Made by a program: the position numbers and the translations under genes | Notes under the pieces: generated by a model | What the model was told of the DNA's origin: nothing | Database searches by the model: none | Seen by the model: the letters and a program-made list of their open reading frames with translations, nothing else | Part shown: positions 7,632 to 16,737 of the stretch, in pieces | Position numbering within the stretch: position 1 is the first letter of the stretch | Layout: every line of letters begins with the position of its first letter | From: Glycomyces sp. NRRL B-16210 | GTDB lineage: Bacteria; Actinomycetota; Actinomycetes; Mycobacteriales; Micromonosporaceae | DNA: 64,000 bases | Direction of reading: 5' to 3' | NCBI RefSeq assembly: GCF_000719515.1 | Contig: NZ_JOGR01000007.1 | Location: 367,592 to 431,591, forward strand

Positions 7632-8233
7632 CTCCAGCCAAGAAGACTCAGAAGCAGGCCGCGAAGAAGACGGTCAAGAAGGCGGCGAAGAAGGCCGCCG
7701 TGAAGAAGACGGCGCCGGCCGCACCGGCCGAGCCCGCGGCCCAGAAGGCCGCCGCGAAGAAGACCACCGCCAAGAAGGCGGCCGTCAAGAAGGTCGCGAA
7801 GCAGCCCGCCAAGGCCGCCAAGGCGGCTCCGCCCGCGCCGGCCCGGGCCGCGGACGACGCCCACCCGCTGCGCACCGAGAGCGAGCAGGCCGAACTGCGC
7901 GCCGCCCTGAAGGAGCGGCTCGACGAACTGGTCGACGAGCAGCAGCGCTACACCGACTCGATCGCCGCGGCCCAGCGCGAGCGGCTCAGCGACACCGCCG
8001 GGGACGACCAGATCGACTCCGGTTCCAAGACCGTCGAACACGAGCACGAGGTCGCCGTCGCCGGCGCGATCTCCGAGCGCATCCGGCAGGTCAGCCACGC
8101 CCTCGAACGGCTCGACGTGGGCGAGTACGGCTTCTGTGAGAAGTGCGGTAATCCCATCCCCGCGGCTCGGCTCGCCGCGTTCCCGTCGGCTACCCTCTGC
8201 GTCAGCTGCAAGCAGTTGGAGGAGCGACGCTGA
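7628..8233 (+). CDS. DksA/TraR-type zinc-finger protein with Lys/Ala-rich N-terminal tail
   Basis: A 201-residue protein. Residues 1-75 are a histone-H1-like tail of repeated AAKK/VKK/TAKK units, probably non-specific DNA or RNA binding. Residues 80-165 form the coiled-coil stem of the DksA/TraR family. Residues 165-200 hold the zinc finger with two CxxC pairs (CEKCGNPIPAARLAAFPS, then CVSC). The family acts on RNA polymerase through the secondary channel; in actinobacteria such proteins are often described as TraR/DksA-like or RNA-polymerase-binding proteins. ATG 7628 is chosen because the Lys/Ala tail starts there. Its last codons overlap the ribosome-binding site of lspA. Confidence 0.88.
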   Translation: MTPAKKTQKQAAKKTVKKAAKKAAVKKTAPAAPAEPAAQKAAAKKTTAKKAAVKKVAKQPAKAAKAAPPAPARAADDAHPLRTESEQAELRAALKERLDELVDEQQRYTDSIAAAQRERLSDTAGDDQIDSGSKTVEHEHEVAVAGAISERIRQVSHALERLDVGEYGFCEKCGNPIPAARLAAFPSATLCVSCKQLEERR

Positions 8234-8922
8234 GCGAGGAAACGCAGCCCGAGACCCTGGAGGGTCCGGGCGCCGAGGAGACCGCCCCCGAGAAGACCCG
8301 CAGGCCCGGGTTGACGTTCGCGTGCCTGCTGGTCGCGGCCGTCGCGATCGGGCTCGACCAGTGGACGAAGGTCCTCGCCGAGGTCAATCTCGACCCGCGC
8401 GAGCCGGTCCGGATCCTCGGCGGGCTCGTCTACCTGAGCCTGACCTGGAACTCGGGCGCGGCCTTCAGCCTCGGCACCGGGTACACCTGGATCTTCACCA
8501 CCGTCGCCTCGCTGGTGGTGGTCTTCCTGGTGTTCCTGTCCACCCGCATCCGGTACCCGATGTGGTCGCTCGCCCTCGGGCTCGTGCTCGGCGGCGCGGC
8601 CGGGAACCTCATCGACCGCCTGTTCCGCTCGCCCTCGGACGCCTCGGCGCCGTTCACCGGCGACTTCGGTCAGGGCCACGTGGTGGACTTCATCAGCGCC
8701 TTCAAGCCCTTCGGCGAGGCGTTCGCGATCTTCAACCTCGCCGACGCCGCGCTGTGCTGCGGCGTCGTGCTCATCGTGCTGCTCGAACTCACCGGGCACG
8801 GCTTCTCGCCGGAGTCGCGCAAGCGGCCCGAGAAGGAACCGCCCGAAGAATCCGAGAAGGAACCGAGCGATCGTCCCGAGGCGCAGTCGAGCGAGGGCCC
8901 CGAGAAGGAGGCCGCGGCATGA
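8230..8922 (+). CDS. lspA: Lipoprotein signal peptidase (signal peptidase II)
   Basis: An aspartic membrane protease that cleaves prolipoproteins. It has four membrane segments, the first catalytic aspartate in GNLIDR and the second in FNLADA, and a long Glu/Lys/Pro-rich cytoplasmic tail (last ~45 residues). No ATG/GTG start precedes the first membrane helix. The frame can begin at TTG 8311 (203 residues) with a poor ribosome-binding site. Alternatively it begins at CTG 8230, seven bases after GGAGG and overlapping the upstream stop as CTGA, adding 27 acidic residues. I favour CTG 8230. The gene overlaps rluD by ATGA. Confidence 0.92.
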   Translation: MSEETQPETLEGPGAEETAPEKTRRPGLTFACLLVAAVAIGLDQWTKVLAEVNLDPREPVRILGGLVYLSLTWNSGAAFSLGTGYTWIFTTVASLVVVFLVFLSTRIRYPMWSLALGLVLGGAAGNLIDRLFRSPSDASAPFTGDFGQGHVVDFISAFKPFGEAFAIFNLADAALCCGVVLIVLLELTGHGFSPESRKRPEKEPPEESEKEPSDRPEAQSSEGPEKEAAA

Positions 8923-9869
8923 GCGACCTCGCCGCGCGCCAGACCCGCGCGCTGCCGGTCCCCGAGGGCTTCGAGGGCCAGCGGATCGACCAGGTCGTCT
9001 CTCGGTTGCTGGGCCTGTCGCGCACCGTCGCGGCCGAGCTGGTCGCCGCCGGCGACGTCACGATCGACGGGGCGCCGTGCGCGACCAAGTCCGAGAGGGT
9101 GAGCGCCGGGGCCTGGCTCGAAGTGGTGCTCCCGCCGCCGCCCGAGGACGTCCGCGCCCGCGCGGCCGAGCCCGTCGAGGGCCTTGAGGTGGTCTTCGAC
9201 GACGACGACATCGTGGTGGTCGCCAAACCGGTCGGCGTCGCCGCGCACGCGAGCCCCGGCTGGTCGGGGCCCACCGTCACCGGGGGGCTGGCCGCGGCCG
9301 GGTACCGCCTCTCCAGCCACGGCCCCGACGAGCGGCAGGGGATCGTGCACCGCCTCGACGTGGGCACCTCGGGGCTGATGGTGGTCGCCAAGAGCGAGAC
9401 CGCCTACTCCGAGCTCAAGCGCGCCTTCAAGGAGCGCCGCGTCGCCAAGCGCTACCGGGCCGTCGCCCAGGGCCACCCCGATCCGCTGTCGGGCACCATC
9501 GACGCGCCCATCGGCCGCCACCCGCGGCACGACTACAAGTGGGCGGTCGTCGCCGAAGGCAAGCCGAGCGTCACCCACTACGACACGATCGAGGTGTTCC
9601 CGGGCGCCTCGCTGATGGACCTCGGCCTGGAGACGGGCCGCACCCACCAGATCCGCGTCCACTTCTCGGCCCTCGGCCACCCGCTCGCCGGGGACCTGAC
9701 CTACGGCGCGGACCCGAGACTGGCCGAGAAACTGGGCCTGACCAGGCAGTGGCTGCACGCGTACCGGCTCGAGTTCGCGCACCCGGCCACCGGCCGGACG
9801 GTCACCTTCACGAGTGATTACCCCGAGGACCTCGAGGCGGCCCTGGCGCGGTTGCGAGTGGATCAGTAG
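8919..9869 (+). CDS. rluD: RluA-family rRNA pseudouridine synthase (RluD-like)
   Basis: A 316-residue enzyme that isomerises uridines in 23S rRNA. An S4 RNA-binding domain occupies about residues 18-80. The RluA catalytic domain follows, with the active-site aspartate in GIVHRLDVGTSGL (about residue 147) and the GRTHQIRVH motif near residue 240. ATG 8919 overlaps the lspA stop by four bases, a pairing conserved in many actinobacteria. The assignment to RluD rather than RluA/C is by domain order and genome context. Confidence 0.92.
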   Translation: MSDLAARQTRALPVPEGFEGQRIDQVVSRLLGLSRTVAAELVAAGDVTIDGAPCATKSERVSAGAWLEVVLPPPPEDVRARAAEPVEGLEVVFDDDDIVVVAKPVGVAAHASPGWSGPTVTGGLAAAGYRLSSHGPDERQGIVHRLDVGTSGLMVVAKSETAYSELKRAFKERRVAKRYRAVAQGHPDPLSGTIDAPIGRHPRHDYKWAVVAEGKPSVTHYDTIEVFPGASLMDLGLETGRTHQIRVHFSALGHPLAGDLTYGADPRLAEKLGLTRQWLHAYRLEFAHPATGRTVTFTSDYPEDLEAALARLRVDQ

Positions 9870-10125
9870 CGAGCCTCTAGACTGGTGCGAGGCCGCACGG
9901 AACCGCGGTTCCGCAAGGGTTCGCCCGGTCGCCTCAACGGGGAGGCGGACGTAGCGCACCTCCCGTCTCACGGGCCCGAGGGCCCGCGATTCGCAACGGG
10001 CCTTGAGGAATCGTTGTGTTCTAATAGTCGCGGGTGGTAATGGTGTCCGGTCGGGTTGGCGCAGCACGAACAGCCACGGCGAAACGCGCGAACCGAAGAT
10101 TGGTCCGCCCGAGAGGAGGTTGCGC

Positions 10126-11232
10126 GTGAACACGCCGGAAGCCTGGAACAACGATCGATCCGATGCCGGGTCCAGGTGGCAGAAGCTGCTCGGCCGCGGT
10201 CGCGGCCGGGGCGCCGACGCACCGCAGGCCCCGCCTCCGCAGCAGCGCGAGCCCTACCCGCCCTCGCAGCCCGCCGGCCCGCCGCCCGGGCAGGCCCACT
10301 ACTCGGTGCCGACCGCGGGCCGCCGCCCGCCCGTCGCCACCCAGACCCCGCCGAGCGTCGCCCAGATGCGCCCCCAGCCGCCCCAGCAGGGACTGCCGCC
10401 GCAGCCGCGCCAGGCGCCGTCGCCGCAGGCCGAGCCGAGCCCGGTCGCGTTGCAGCGCCTGCGCCGCGATCTGGGCCGCAGCCAGGTCATCGCCTTCATC
10501 AACCCCAAGGGCGGCGTCCACAAGACCACCGCCACCGTCCTCGCCTCGGCCGCCATGGGCACCGCGCGCGGCGGCGGCGTGATCGCCTGGGACGACAACG
10601 AACTGCGCGGCACCCTGGGCCTGCGGGCCGGGTCGGCCCGCCACGGGCGCACCATCCGCCACCTCGTGGAGCACCTCGACCAGGTGGAGGCCGCCGGCGT
10701 CCACCTGCCCGAGCACCTCGACGAGTTCCTCCGCCACTCCTCCGACGGCTCGTTCGACGTGCTCGCCGGGGACGAGGACCCGAAGCTCCAGCGGCGACTG
10801 GACCCGACGACGGTCCTGAGGGTGCTCGACATCCTCACCCGCACCCACGGGATCGTGTGCATCGACACCGGCAACAACGTGGAGTCGCCGAACTGGCGCA
10901 CCGTGGTCTCCTCGGTGGACCGGCTCGTGGTCACCACGGTGCCCCGCGAGGACGCCGCGTTCTCGGCCGACTGGATGCTCGACCACCTGGAAGAGGGCGG
11001 CTACGGCAACCTCGTCAAGAACGCGGTGACGCTCCTGTCGATGCCGACGCCCAACCCCGGGCCGCTCCTCAACGACCTGCAACGGCACTTCTCGCAGCGC
11101 ACCCGCGCCTGCGCGGTGGTGCCGTACGACCCGTCGCTGGAGCCGGGCGCGAAGATCGAGTTCTCGGCGCTGCGCCCCGAGACGCGCGCGGCCTGGTTCG
11201 AGGCGGCCGCGACCATCGTCGACGGGCTCTGA
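10126..11232 (+). CDS. MinD/ParA-like ATPase with Pro/Gln-rich N-terminal domain
   Basis: A 368-residue protein. Residues 1-110 are disordered and Pro/Gln/Arg-rich. The ATPase domain follows with a deviant Walker A NPKGGVHKTTATVL (about 128-140), a switch segment IAWDDNELRGTLGL and a Walker-B-like IVCIDTGNN. Proteins of this layout resemble EspI-like and polarly acting MinD-like ATPases of actinobacteria. No parB, minE or secretion genes are adjacent, so the partner is unknown. GTG 10126 follows GAGAGGAGG. The 256 bases upstream hold only GC-rich short hairpins. Confidence 0.85.
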   Translation: MNTPEAWNNDRSDAGSRWQKLLGRGRGRGADAPQAPPPQQREPYPPSQPAGPPPGQAHYSVPTAGRRPPVATQTPPSVAQMRPQPPQQGLPPQPRQAPSPQAEPSPVALQRLRRDLGRSQVIAFINPKGGVHKTTATVLASAAMGTARGGGVIAWDDNELRGTLGLRAGSARHGRTIRHLVEHLDQVEAAGVHLPEHLDEFLRHSSDGSFDVLAGDEDPKLQRRLDPTTVLRVLDILTRTHGIVCIDTGNNVESPNWRTVVSSVDRLVVTTVPREDAAFSADWMLDHLEEGGYGNLVKNAVTLLSMPTPNPGPLLNDLQRHFSQRTRACAVVPYDPSLEPGAKIEFSALRPETRAAWFEAAATIVDGL

Positions 11233-11314
11233 GTCCGCCCGGTCCGCTTGCGGTCCACCGCAGACCGTCCACATCCCCGTCAGCGGCGGGCACCGCTGTG
11301 GCAGGATTCCAGGC

Positions 11315-12082
11315 GTGACTGACGACGCCGAGCGCACCGCCAACCTCCGTCCGGACGACCGCTCCGGCCAGTCCGGCGCGGCGGCCCCACCCTCCGAGGC
11401 GCAGACCGACCCCGCCTTCGACGACGCGGCCGCCGCCGGCGCCACCCTCGATCCCCGCTCGGACCCGCACGTCTACGGCGGCGTCCGCGCCCGCACCGAG
11501 CGGACCATCGGCCGCGACCTGCTCGCGGCCGGGGCGCTCGCGGTGGTCCTCACCGCGCTGGGCCTGCCGTTCGCGATGCTGTGGCAGGTCGTGACCCCCC
11601 GCGTCGAGTTCGTCGTCCTCCAGGGCGGCTGGGCCTCGATCGAGCCCTACCCCGAGGCCTACGTCCAGGCCGACCTGGTCTTCGCCGGGATCGGTCTGGC
11701 CCTGGGCATCGTGGCGGCGGCCGTCGCCTGGGCGACCCTGCGCGAGCGCCGCGGCCCGCTGCTGCTCCTGGGCCTGGTCATCGGCTCGGTCGCGTGCCAG
11801 GTGGTGGCCTGGAAGATCGGCGCGCACGAGTGGGACCGGTTCTGGGAGGCCGTCCAGCGGGCCCCGGCCGGCTCGCACGTGTGGCGCCCGCCGTCGGTCC
11901 TGTTCGTCCACCTCGACCCGGCCGCGGCGTGGGCGGCGCTGAAAGTCGGGGATGTCACAACCGCGCTCGATTCGCTGCGGCTCGGGGCGCTCGCGGTCAT
12001 GGCCCTCGCCGCCACCTTCACTTACACCGTCTGCGCAGGCTGGTCACGCCGGCCCAGCCTTCGAACGGACGCTCCCGAATAG
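11315..12082 (+). CDS. DUF2567-like integral membrane protein
   Basis: A 255-residue membrane protein with an acidic N-terminal tail of about 65 residues, then about four hydrophobic segments (around residues 70-92, 126-146, 149-169 and 228-247). A large loop between the third and fourth is rich in Trp and Pro. The layout and position upstream of hisD match the actinobacterial DUF2567 family, whose function is unknown. It starts at GTG 11315 with no clear ribosome-binding site. It lies 45 bases before hisD in the same direction. Confidence 0.75.
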   Translation: MTDDAERTANLRPDDRSGQSGAAAPPSEAQTDPAFDDAAAAGATLDPRSDPHVYGGVRARTERTIGRDLLAAGALAVVLTALGLPFAMLWQVVTPRVEFVVLQGGWASIEPYPEAYVQADLVFAGIGLALGIVAAAVAWATLRERRGPLLLLGLVIGSVACQVVAWKIGAHEWDRFWEAVQRAPAGSHVWRPPSVLFVHLDPAAAWAALKVGDVTTALDSLRLGALAVMALAATFTYTVCAGWSRRPSLRTDAPE

Positions 12083-12127
12083 CGGTATGCCCTTTGACCT
12101 GGAAATCCGGGCCACTACGCTTGGGGC

Positions 12128-13465
12128 GTGCTCAGACGCATCGACCTTTCTGGAGAAATCGCCGGTTACCCGGCCCGCGCCCTGCGCGAGCTGATGCCGC
12201 GCGCCGCGTTCGACGTGAACGAGGCGCTGCGCTCGGTACAGCCGCTCATCGACGACATCGCCCGCCGCGGCACCGCCGCGGTCGCCGAGATCGTCGAGCG
12301 GTTCGACGGCGTGCATCTGGAGCGCCTGCGCGTGCCCGAACCGGCGATCAAGTCCGCCGTCGAAGCGCTCGACCCCGAGCTGCGGCGCGCCTACCAGACC
12401 TCCATCGACCGGGTCCGCGCCGCGCACGAGGCCCAGCGTCTCCCCGAGGTCGTCACCGAGGTCGCCCCCGGCGGCACGATCACCGAGCGGTACCTGCCGG
12501 TGGGCCGCGTCGGCCTGTACGCGCCCGGCGGCCTCGCCGTGCTCGCCTCCTCGGTCATCATGAACGCCGTCCCGGCCCAGATCGCCGGGGTCGGCTCGAT
12601 CGCCCTGGCCTCGCCCGCCCAGAAGACCAACGGCGGCCTGCCCGACCAGGGCATTCTCGCCGTCGCCGGGCTCCTCGGTATCGACGAGGTGTACGCGGTG
12701 GGCGGCCCCGCCGCCGTCGGCATGTTCGCCTACGGCGCGCGTCGTGAAGACGGCACAGTCGAGTGCGAGCCGGTGGACATGATCACCGGGCCCGGGAACA
12801 TCTACGTCACCGCCGCGAAGCGGGCCGTGCGCGGCCTCGTCGGCATCGACGCCGAAGCCGGGACCACCGAGATCGCCGTGATCGCCGACGACACCGCCGA
12901 CCCGGTCCACGTCGCCGTCGACCTCGTCAGCCAGGCCGAGCACGACCCGGCCGCCGCCTCGGTGCTCATCACGACCTCGGCGGCCCTGGCCGACGCGGTC
13001 GACGCCGAACTCGCCCGCCGCGTGCCCGGCACCCGCCACTGCGAGCGGATCGCCACGGCCCTGGCGGGGGAGCAGTCGGGGACGATCCTGGTGCGCGACC
13101 TCGACGAGGCGGTGGCCGTGGCCGACGCCTACGCCGCCGAGCACCTGGAGATCCAGACCGCCGGGGCCCGCGAGGTGGCGCTGCGCGTGCGCAACGCCGG
13201 GGCGATCTTCGTCGGCGCCTATTCGCCGGTCTCCCTGGGGGACTACTGCGCCGGCTCGAACCACGTGCTGCCCACCGGCGGGTGCGCGCGCCACTCGGCG
13301 GGGCTCTCGGTGCACACGTTCCTGCGCGGGGTCCACCTCGTCGACTACTCGCGCGAGGCGCTCGAGGCCGTCGCCGCAGACGTGGTGGCCTTCGCCGTCT
13401 CCGAGGACCTGCCCTCGCACGGCGAGGCGGTCTCGGCGCGGTTCGCCGCCGAGGAGGAGCGGTGA
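12128..13465 (+). CDS. hisD: Histidinol dehydrogenase
   Basis: A 445-residue zinc enzyme that oxidises L-histidinol to histidine in two NAD-dependent steps. Family signatures are present: APGGLAVLASSVIMNAVPA, the MITGPGNIYVTAAKR glycine motif, AEHDPAAAS and the catalytic Glu-His in AAEHLEIQ (about residue 335). It starts at GTG 12128. It is the first gene of the his cluster and its stop overlaps hisC as GTGA, so translation is probably coupled. Confidence 0.97.
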   Translation: MLRRIDLSGEIAGYPARALRELMPRAAFDVNEALRSVQPLIDDIARRGTAAVAEIVERFDGVHLERLRVPEPAIKSAVEALDPELRRAYQTSIDRVRAAHEAQRLPEVVTEVAPGGTITERYLPVGRVGLYAPGGLAVLASSVIMNAVPAQIAGVGSIALASPAQKTNGGLPDQGILAVAGLLGIDEVYAVGGPAAVGMFAYGARREDGTVECEPVDMITGPGNIYVTAAKRAVRGLVGIDAEAGTTEIAVIADDTADPVHVAVDLVSQAEHDPAAASVLITTSAALADAVDAELARRVPGTRHCERIATALAGEQSGTILVRDLDEAVAVADAYAAEHLEIQTAGAREVALRVRNAGAIFVGAYSPVSLGDYCAGSNHVLPTGGCARHSAGLSVHTFLRGVHLVDYSREALEAVAADVVAFAVSEDLPSHGEAVSARFAAEEER

Positions 13466-14607
13466 GCGAGATCGAGCACCTGCTCCGCGAGGACCTGCGC
13501 GGGCAGACCGCGTACGGCGCGCCGCAACTGGACGTGCCGGTCCAGTTGAACACCAACGAGAACGCGTACCCGATCCCCGAGGACGTGGCCGCCGTGGTGG
13601 CCGAGTTCATCGGCCGGGAGCTGCGCGGCCTCAACCGCTATCCCGACCGGGACGCGCTCGCGCTGCGCGGCGACCTGGCCGCCTATCTCGGCCACGGCCT
13701 CACCGCCGACAACGTGTGGGCCGCCAACGGCTCCAACGAGATCCTCCAGCAGCTGCTCCAGGCCTTCGGCGGGCCCGGGCGCGCCGTGCTGGGCTTCATG
13801 CCCTCCTATTCGATGCACCCGCTGCTCGCGCGCGGCACCGGCACCGCCTTCGTCGACGCCGGACGCGAGGCGGACTACACCCTCACGCCCGGCCACGTGC
13901 GATGGGCCATCGAAGCGCACGACCCGGACCTGGTCTTCCTGGTCTCGCCGAACAACCCGACCGGGACCGCCCTCGACGCCGCGGTCGTCGAGGCCGCCTA
14001 CGAGGCCGCCCGCGGCATCGTCGTGATCGACGAGGCCTACGCCGAGTTCGCCCGCGACCGGGCCTCGACGGCCCTGGGCCTCCTGGAGGGCCGAAAGCGC
14101 CTGGTGGTCACCCGCACCATGAGCAAGGCCTTCGCGTTCGCGGGCGCGCGCGTGGGGTACCTCGCCGCCGATCCCGAGCTGGTCGAGAAGCTCCTGCTGG
14201 TGCGCCTCCCGTACCACCTCTCGAGCATCACGCAGGCCGCGGCGAGGGGCGCCCTCGCCTGCGCCACCCGCCTCCAGTCCGAAGTGGACGAACTGAAGCA
14301 CCAGCGCGACCGGATCGTGAAGAACCTGCGCGCCAAGGGACTCCCGGTGGCCGACTCCGACGCGAACTTCGTGCTCGTCGGCGGCCTTCGCGACGCGGCC
14401 GCCGTCTGGCGCGCCGTCCTCGACGAAGGCGTCCTCATCCGCGACGTCGGCCTGCCCGGCCGCCTGCGGATCACCGCCGGGAATGAGGAGGAGACCGCCT
14501 CGCTCCTCGCCGCGTTCGACACCGTGCTGGAGCGGCGACCCGAACTCTTCGACAGCGCCTCCGAACAGCGAAGTGCCTCTGAACAGCAACAGGAGCAGAA
14601 CCAGTGA
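13462..14607 (+). CDS. hisC: Histidinol-phosphate aminotransferase
   Basis: A 381-residue fold-type I PLP enzyme that transaminates imidazole-acetol phosphate with glutamate. Visible landmarks are the N-terminal NTNENAYPIP, SPNNPTGTAL, the VIDEAYAEF aspartate, the PLP lysine in RTMSKAFAFAGARVGY and a C-terminal RITAGNEEET. The C-terminus carries a Gln/Glu/Ser-rich tail of about 15 residues. Four-base overlaps couple it to hisD before and hisB after. Confidence 0.96.
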   Translation: MSEIEHLLREDLRGQTAYGAPQLDVPVQLNTNENAYPIPEDVAAVVAEFIGRELRGLNRYPDRDALALRGDLAAYLGHGLTADNVWAANGSNEILQQLLQAFGGPGRAVLGFMPSYSMHPLLARGTGTAFVDAGREADYTLTPGHVRWAIEAHDPDLVFLVSPNNPTGTALDAAVVEAAYEAARGIVVIDEAYAEFARDRASTALGLLEGRKRLVVTRTMSKAFAFAGARVGYLAADPELVEKLLLVRLPYHLSSITQAAARGALACATRLQSEVDELKHQRDRIVKNLRAKGLPVADSDANFVLVGGLRDAAAVWRAVLDEGVLIRDVGLPGRLRITAGNEEETASLLAAFDTVLERRPELFDSASEQRSASEQQQEQNQ

Positions 14608-15212
14608 CCCGCACCGCGCACATCGTCCGCACCACCGGCGAGACCAGCGTCGACGTCTTCGTCGACCTCGACGGCACCGACAAGGCGGTGGAGGTCGCCA
14701 CCGGCGTGGGCTTCTACGACCACATGCTCCACCAGCTGGGCAAGCACGGCGGCTTCGGCCTCAAGATCGCCGTCAAGGGCGACCTCCACATCGACGCCCA
14801 CCACACCATGGAGGACACCGCGATCGCCCTCGGCCAGGCCTTCGCCGAGGCCCTCGGCGACAAGGCCGGCGTGGTCCGCTTCGCCGACGCCTCGGTGCCC
14901 CTCGACGAGGTGCTCGCCCGCGCCGTCGTGGACCTCTCGGGCCGCCCGTACATGGTCCACGAGGAGCCCATGGACATCGCCCCGATGATCAACACCGACT
15001 ACCCGACCTCCATGACCCGCCACATCCTGGAGTCCTTCGCCTACCACGCCCGCATCTGCCTGCACGTCACCGTGCTCCGCGCCGCCAACCCCGGCCAGAA
15101 GCCCGACGCGCACCACGTCATCGAGGCCCAGTTCAAGGCCCTCGCGCGGGCGCTGAAGTACGCCACGCGCGTCGACGGCGCCGACATCCCCTCGACGAAG
15201 GGCGTCCTGTGA
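14604..15212 (+). CDS. hisB: Imidazoleglycerol-phosphate dehydratase
   Basis: A 202-residue monofunctional dehydratase, without the phosphatase half seen in enterobacteria. The paired metal-binding motifs are complete: DHMLHQLGKHGGF and DAHHTMEDTAI in the first half, and FAYHARICLHV with DAHHVIEAQFKALA in the second. GTG 14604 overlaps the hisC stop, and its own stop overlaps the next start as GTGA. Confidence 0.97.
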   Translation: MTRTAHIVRTTGETSVDVFVDLDGTDKAVEVATGVGFYDHMLHQLGKHGGFGLKIAVKGDLHIDAHHTMEDTAIALGQAFAEALGDKAGVVRFADASVPLDEVLARAVVDLSGRPYMVHEEPMDIAPMINTDYPTSMTRHILESFAYHARICLHVTVLRAANPGQKPDAHHVIEAQFKALARALKYATRVDGADIPSTKGVL

Positions 15213-15367
15213 CCTACGCGGGCCCCATCCTGCTCATGGCCCTCGCCGGGATCCTCCTCGGCGGGTCCCTGAGCCTGCGCAAGAGCGAGAAGTACGCCGC
15301 CGCGATCATCGTCGCCGCCGTCGCCCTCACCGCCTTCGGCTTCGGCCTCTACCTCATCTACGGCTAA
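15209..15367 (+). CDS. Small two-helix membrane protein inside the his operon
   Basis: A 52-residue protein with two hydrophobic helices (about 4-20 and 30-50) separated by a short loop containing SLRKSEKY. GTG 15209 overlaps the hisB stop as GTGA, and hisH follows 10 bases downstream, so it is co-translated with histidine biosynthesis genes. I do not know its function. Candidates include a regulatory micro-protein or an assembly factor, both unsupported. The tight coupling makes it a real gene more likely than not. Confidence 0.7.
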   Translation: MTYAGPILLMALAGILLGGSLSLRKSEKYAAAIIVAAVALTAFGFGLYLIYG

Positions 15368-15377
15368 GGGGGACCGC

Positions 15378-15995
15378 GTGACCAGACCGCGCATCGCGCT
15401 GTTCGACTACGGCTCGGGCAACCTCCGCTCCGCCCACCGCGCCCTGGAGCGCGCCGGCGCCGACGTGGACTTGACCAGCGACCTCGACCTCGCCCGCGCC
15501 GCCGACGGGCTCTTCGTGCCCGGCGTCGGCGCCTACGCCGCCTGCATGGAAGGCGTCCTCAAGACCGGCCTCGACGCCGTCATCCGCGAACGGGTCGGCG
15601 ACGACCGGCCCGTGCTCGGGGTGTGCGTCGGCGACCAGATCCTCTTCGAGGAGGGCGTCGAGCACGGCGTCACGACCCGCGGCGTCGGCGTCCTCGAAGG
15701 ACGCGTGGACCTGCTGGAGGCCCCCCGCATCCCGCACATGGGCTGGAACACCGTCGCCGCCGACGAGGGGATGCGCCTGTTCGCGGGCATCGACCCCGCC
15801 GAGCGGTTCTACTTCGTGCACTCCTACGCCGCCAAGGCCGTCCCGCCCGGCGCGAAGGCCGCCGTCGCCGTCCACGGCGAGCCGTTCCTCGCCGCGGTCG
15901 AACGCGGCCCGGTGGCCGCCACCCAGTTCCACCCCGAGAAGTCCGGCGACGCCGGGTACGCGCTGCTGTCCAACTGGATCAAGGGATTGAAATGA
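15378..15995 (+). CDS. hisH: Imidazole glycerol phosphate synthase, glutaminase subunit
   Basis: A 205-residue class I glutamine amidotransferase that supplies ammonia to HisF. The nucleophilic cysteine lies in VLGVCVGDQILFEEG (residue about 82; the usual motif is GICLGMQ) and the His-Glu pair in TQFHPEKSG near residue 184. GTG 15378 follows a GGGGGA-like site, and the stop overlaps hisA as ATGA. Its partner hisF is not in the window. Confidence 0.95.
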   Translation: MTRPRIALFDYGSGNLRSAHRALERAGADVDLTSDLDLARAADGLFVPGVGAYAACMEGVLKTGLDAVIRERVGDDRPVLGVCVGDQILFEEGVEHGVTTRGVGVLEGRVDLLEAPRIPHMGWNTVAADEGMRLFAGIDPAERFYFVHSYAAKAVPPGAKAAVAVHGEPFLAAVERGPVAATQFHPEKSGDAGYALLSNWIKGLK

Positions 15996-16720
15996 GCGAA
16001 CTTCAGCTACTTCCGGCCGTCGACGTCACCGGCGGCAAGGCCGTCCAGCTCGTCCAGGGCGTCGCCGGCTCCGGCAAGCAGTACGGCGACCCGCTCGAAG
16101 CCGCGCTCGAATGGCAGCGCCAGGGCTCGCAGTGGCTCCACCTCGTCGACCTCGACGCGGCCTTCGGACGCGGCACCAACCACGAACTGCTCGCCCACGT
16201 CGTCGCCGAGGTCGACATGCAGGTCGAGATCTCCGGCGGCATCCGCGACGACGAGACCCTCAAGCGCGCCTTGGACTCCGGGGCCCGCCGCGTCAACATC
16301 GGCACCGCCGCGCTCGAGAACCCCGACTGGTGCGACCGGATCTGCGGCGAATACGGCGACCGCGTCGCCATCGGCCTCGACGTCAAGGGCGGGCGCCTCG
16401 CCGCCCGCGGCTGGACCCGCGAGGGCGGCGAACTCTTCGCGACCCTCGAGCGCCTCGAACGCGCCGGGTGCGAACGCTACGTCGTGACCGACGTCAACAG
16501 CGACGGGATGCTCTCGGGCCCGAACCTGGACCTGCTGCGCTCGGTCTGCGAGGCCACCGACAAGCCCGTCATCGCCTCCGGCGGCGTGTCCTCTCTGGAC
16601 GACCTGCGGGCGCTGGCCGGGCTGACGGGCATCGGCGTCGAGGGCGCGATCGTGGGAACGGCGCTGTACGAGCGTAACTTCACGGTGGCTGAAGCGTTGA
16701 ACCTCTTGAAGAGTCGGTAA
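15992..16720 (+). CDS. priA: Phosphoribosyl isomerase PriA (HisA/TrpF bifunctional type)
   Basis: A 242-residue (beta/alpha)8 isomerase. The catalytic aspartates lie in PAVDVTGGKAVQLVQG (strand 1) and VTDVNSDGMLSGPN (strand 5). The segment RLAARGWTREGGEL carries the arginine that in actinobacterial PriA also lets the enzyme turn phosphoribosyl-anthranilate, so dual histidine/tryptophan activity is likely. That is inferred from family knowledge. ATG 15992 overlaps hisH. Confidence 0.94.
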   Translation: MSELQLLPAVDVTGGKAVQLVQGVAGSGKQYGDPLEAALEWQRQGSQWLHLVDLDAAFGRGTNHELLAHVVAEVDMQVEISGGIRDDETLKRALDSGARRVNIGTAALENPDWCDRICGEYGDRVAIGLDVKGGRLAARGWTREGGELFATLERLERAGCERYVVTDVNSDGMLSGPNLDLLRSVCEATDKPVIASGGVSSLDDLRALAGLTGIGVEGAIVGTALYERNFTVAEALNLLKSR

Positions 16721-16737
16721 CCGCTGGGGAGGCGCGC

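Noticed and set aside
9971..9986. Palindrome after rluD
   Set aside because: Seven-base stem with a two-base loop is too tight for a terminator, and there is no T-run.
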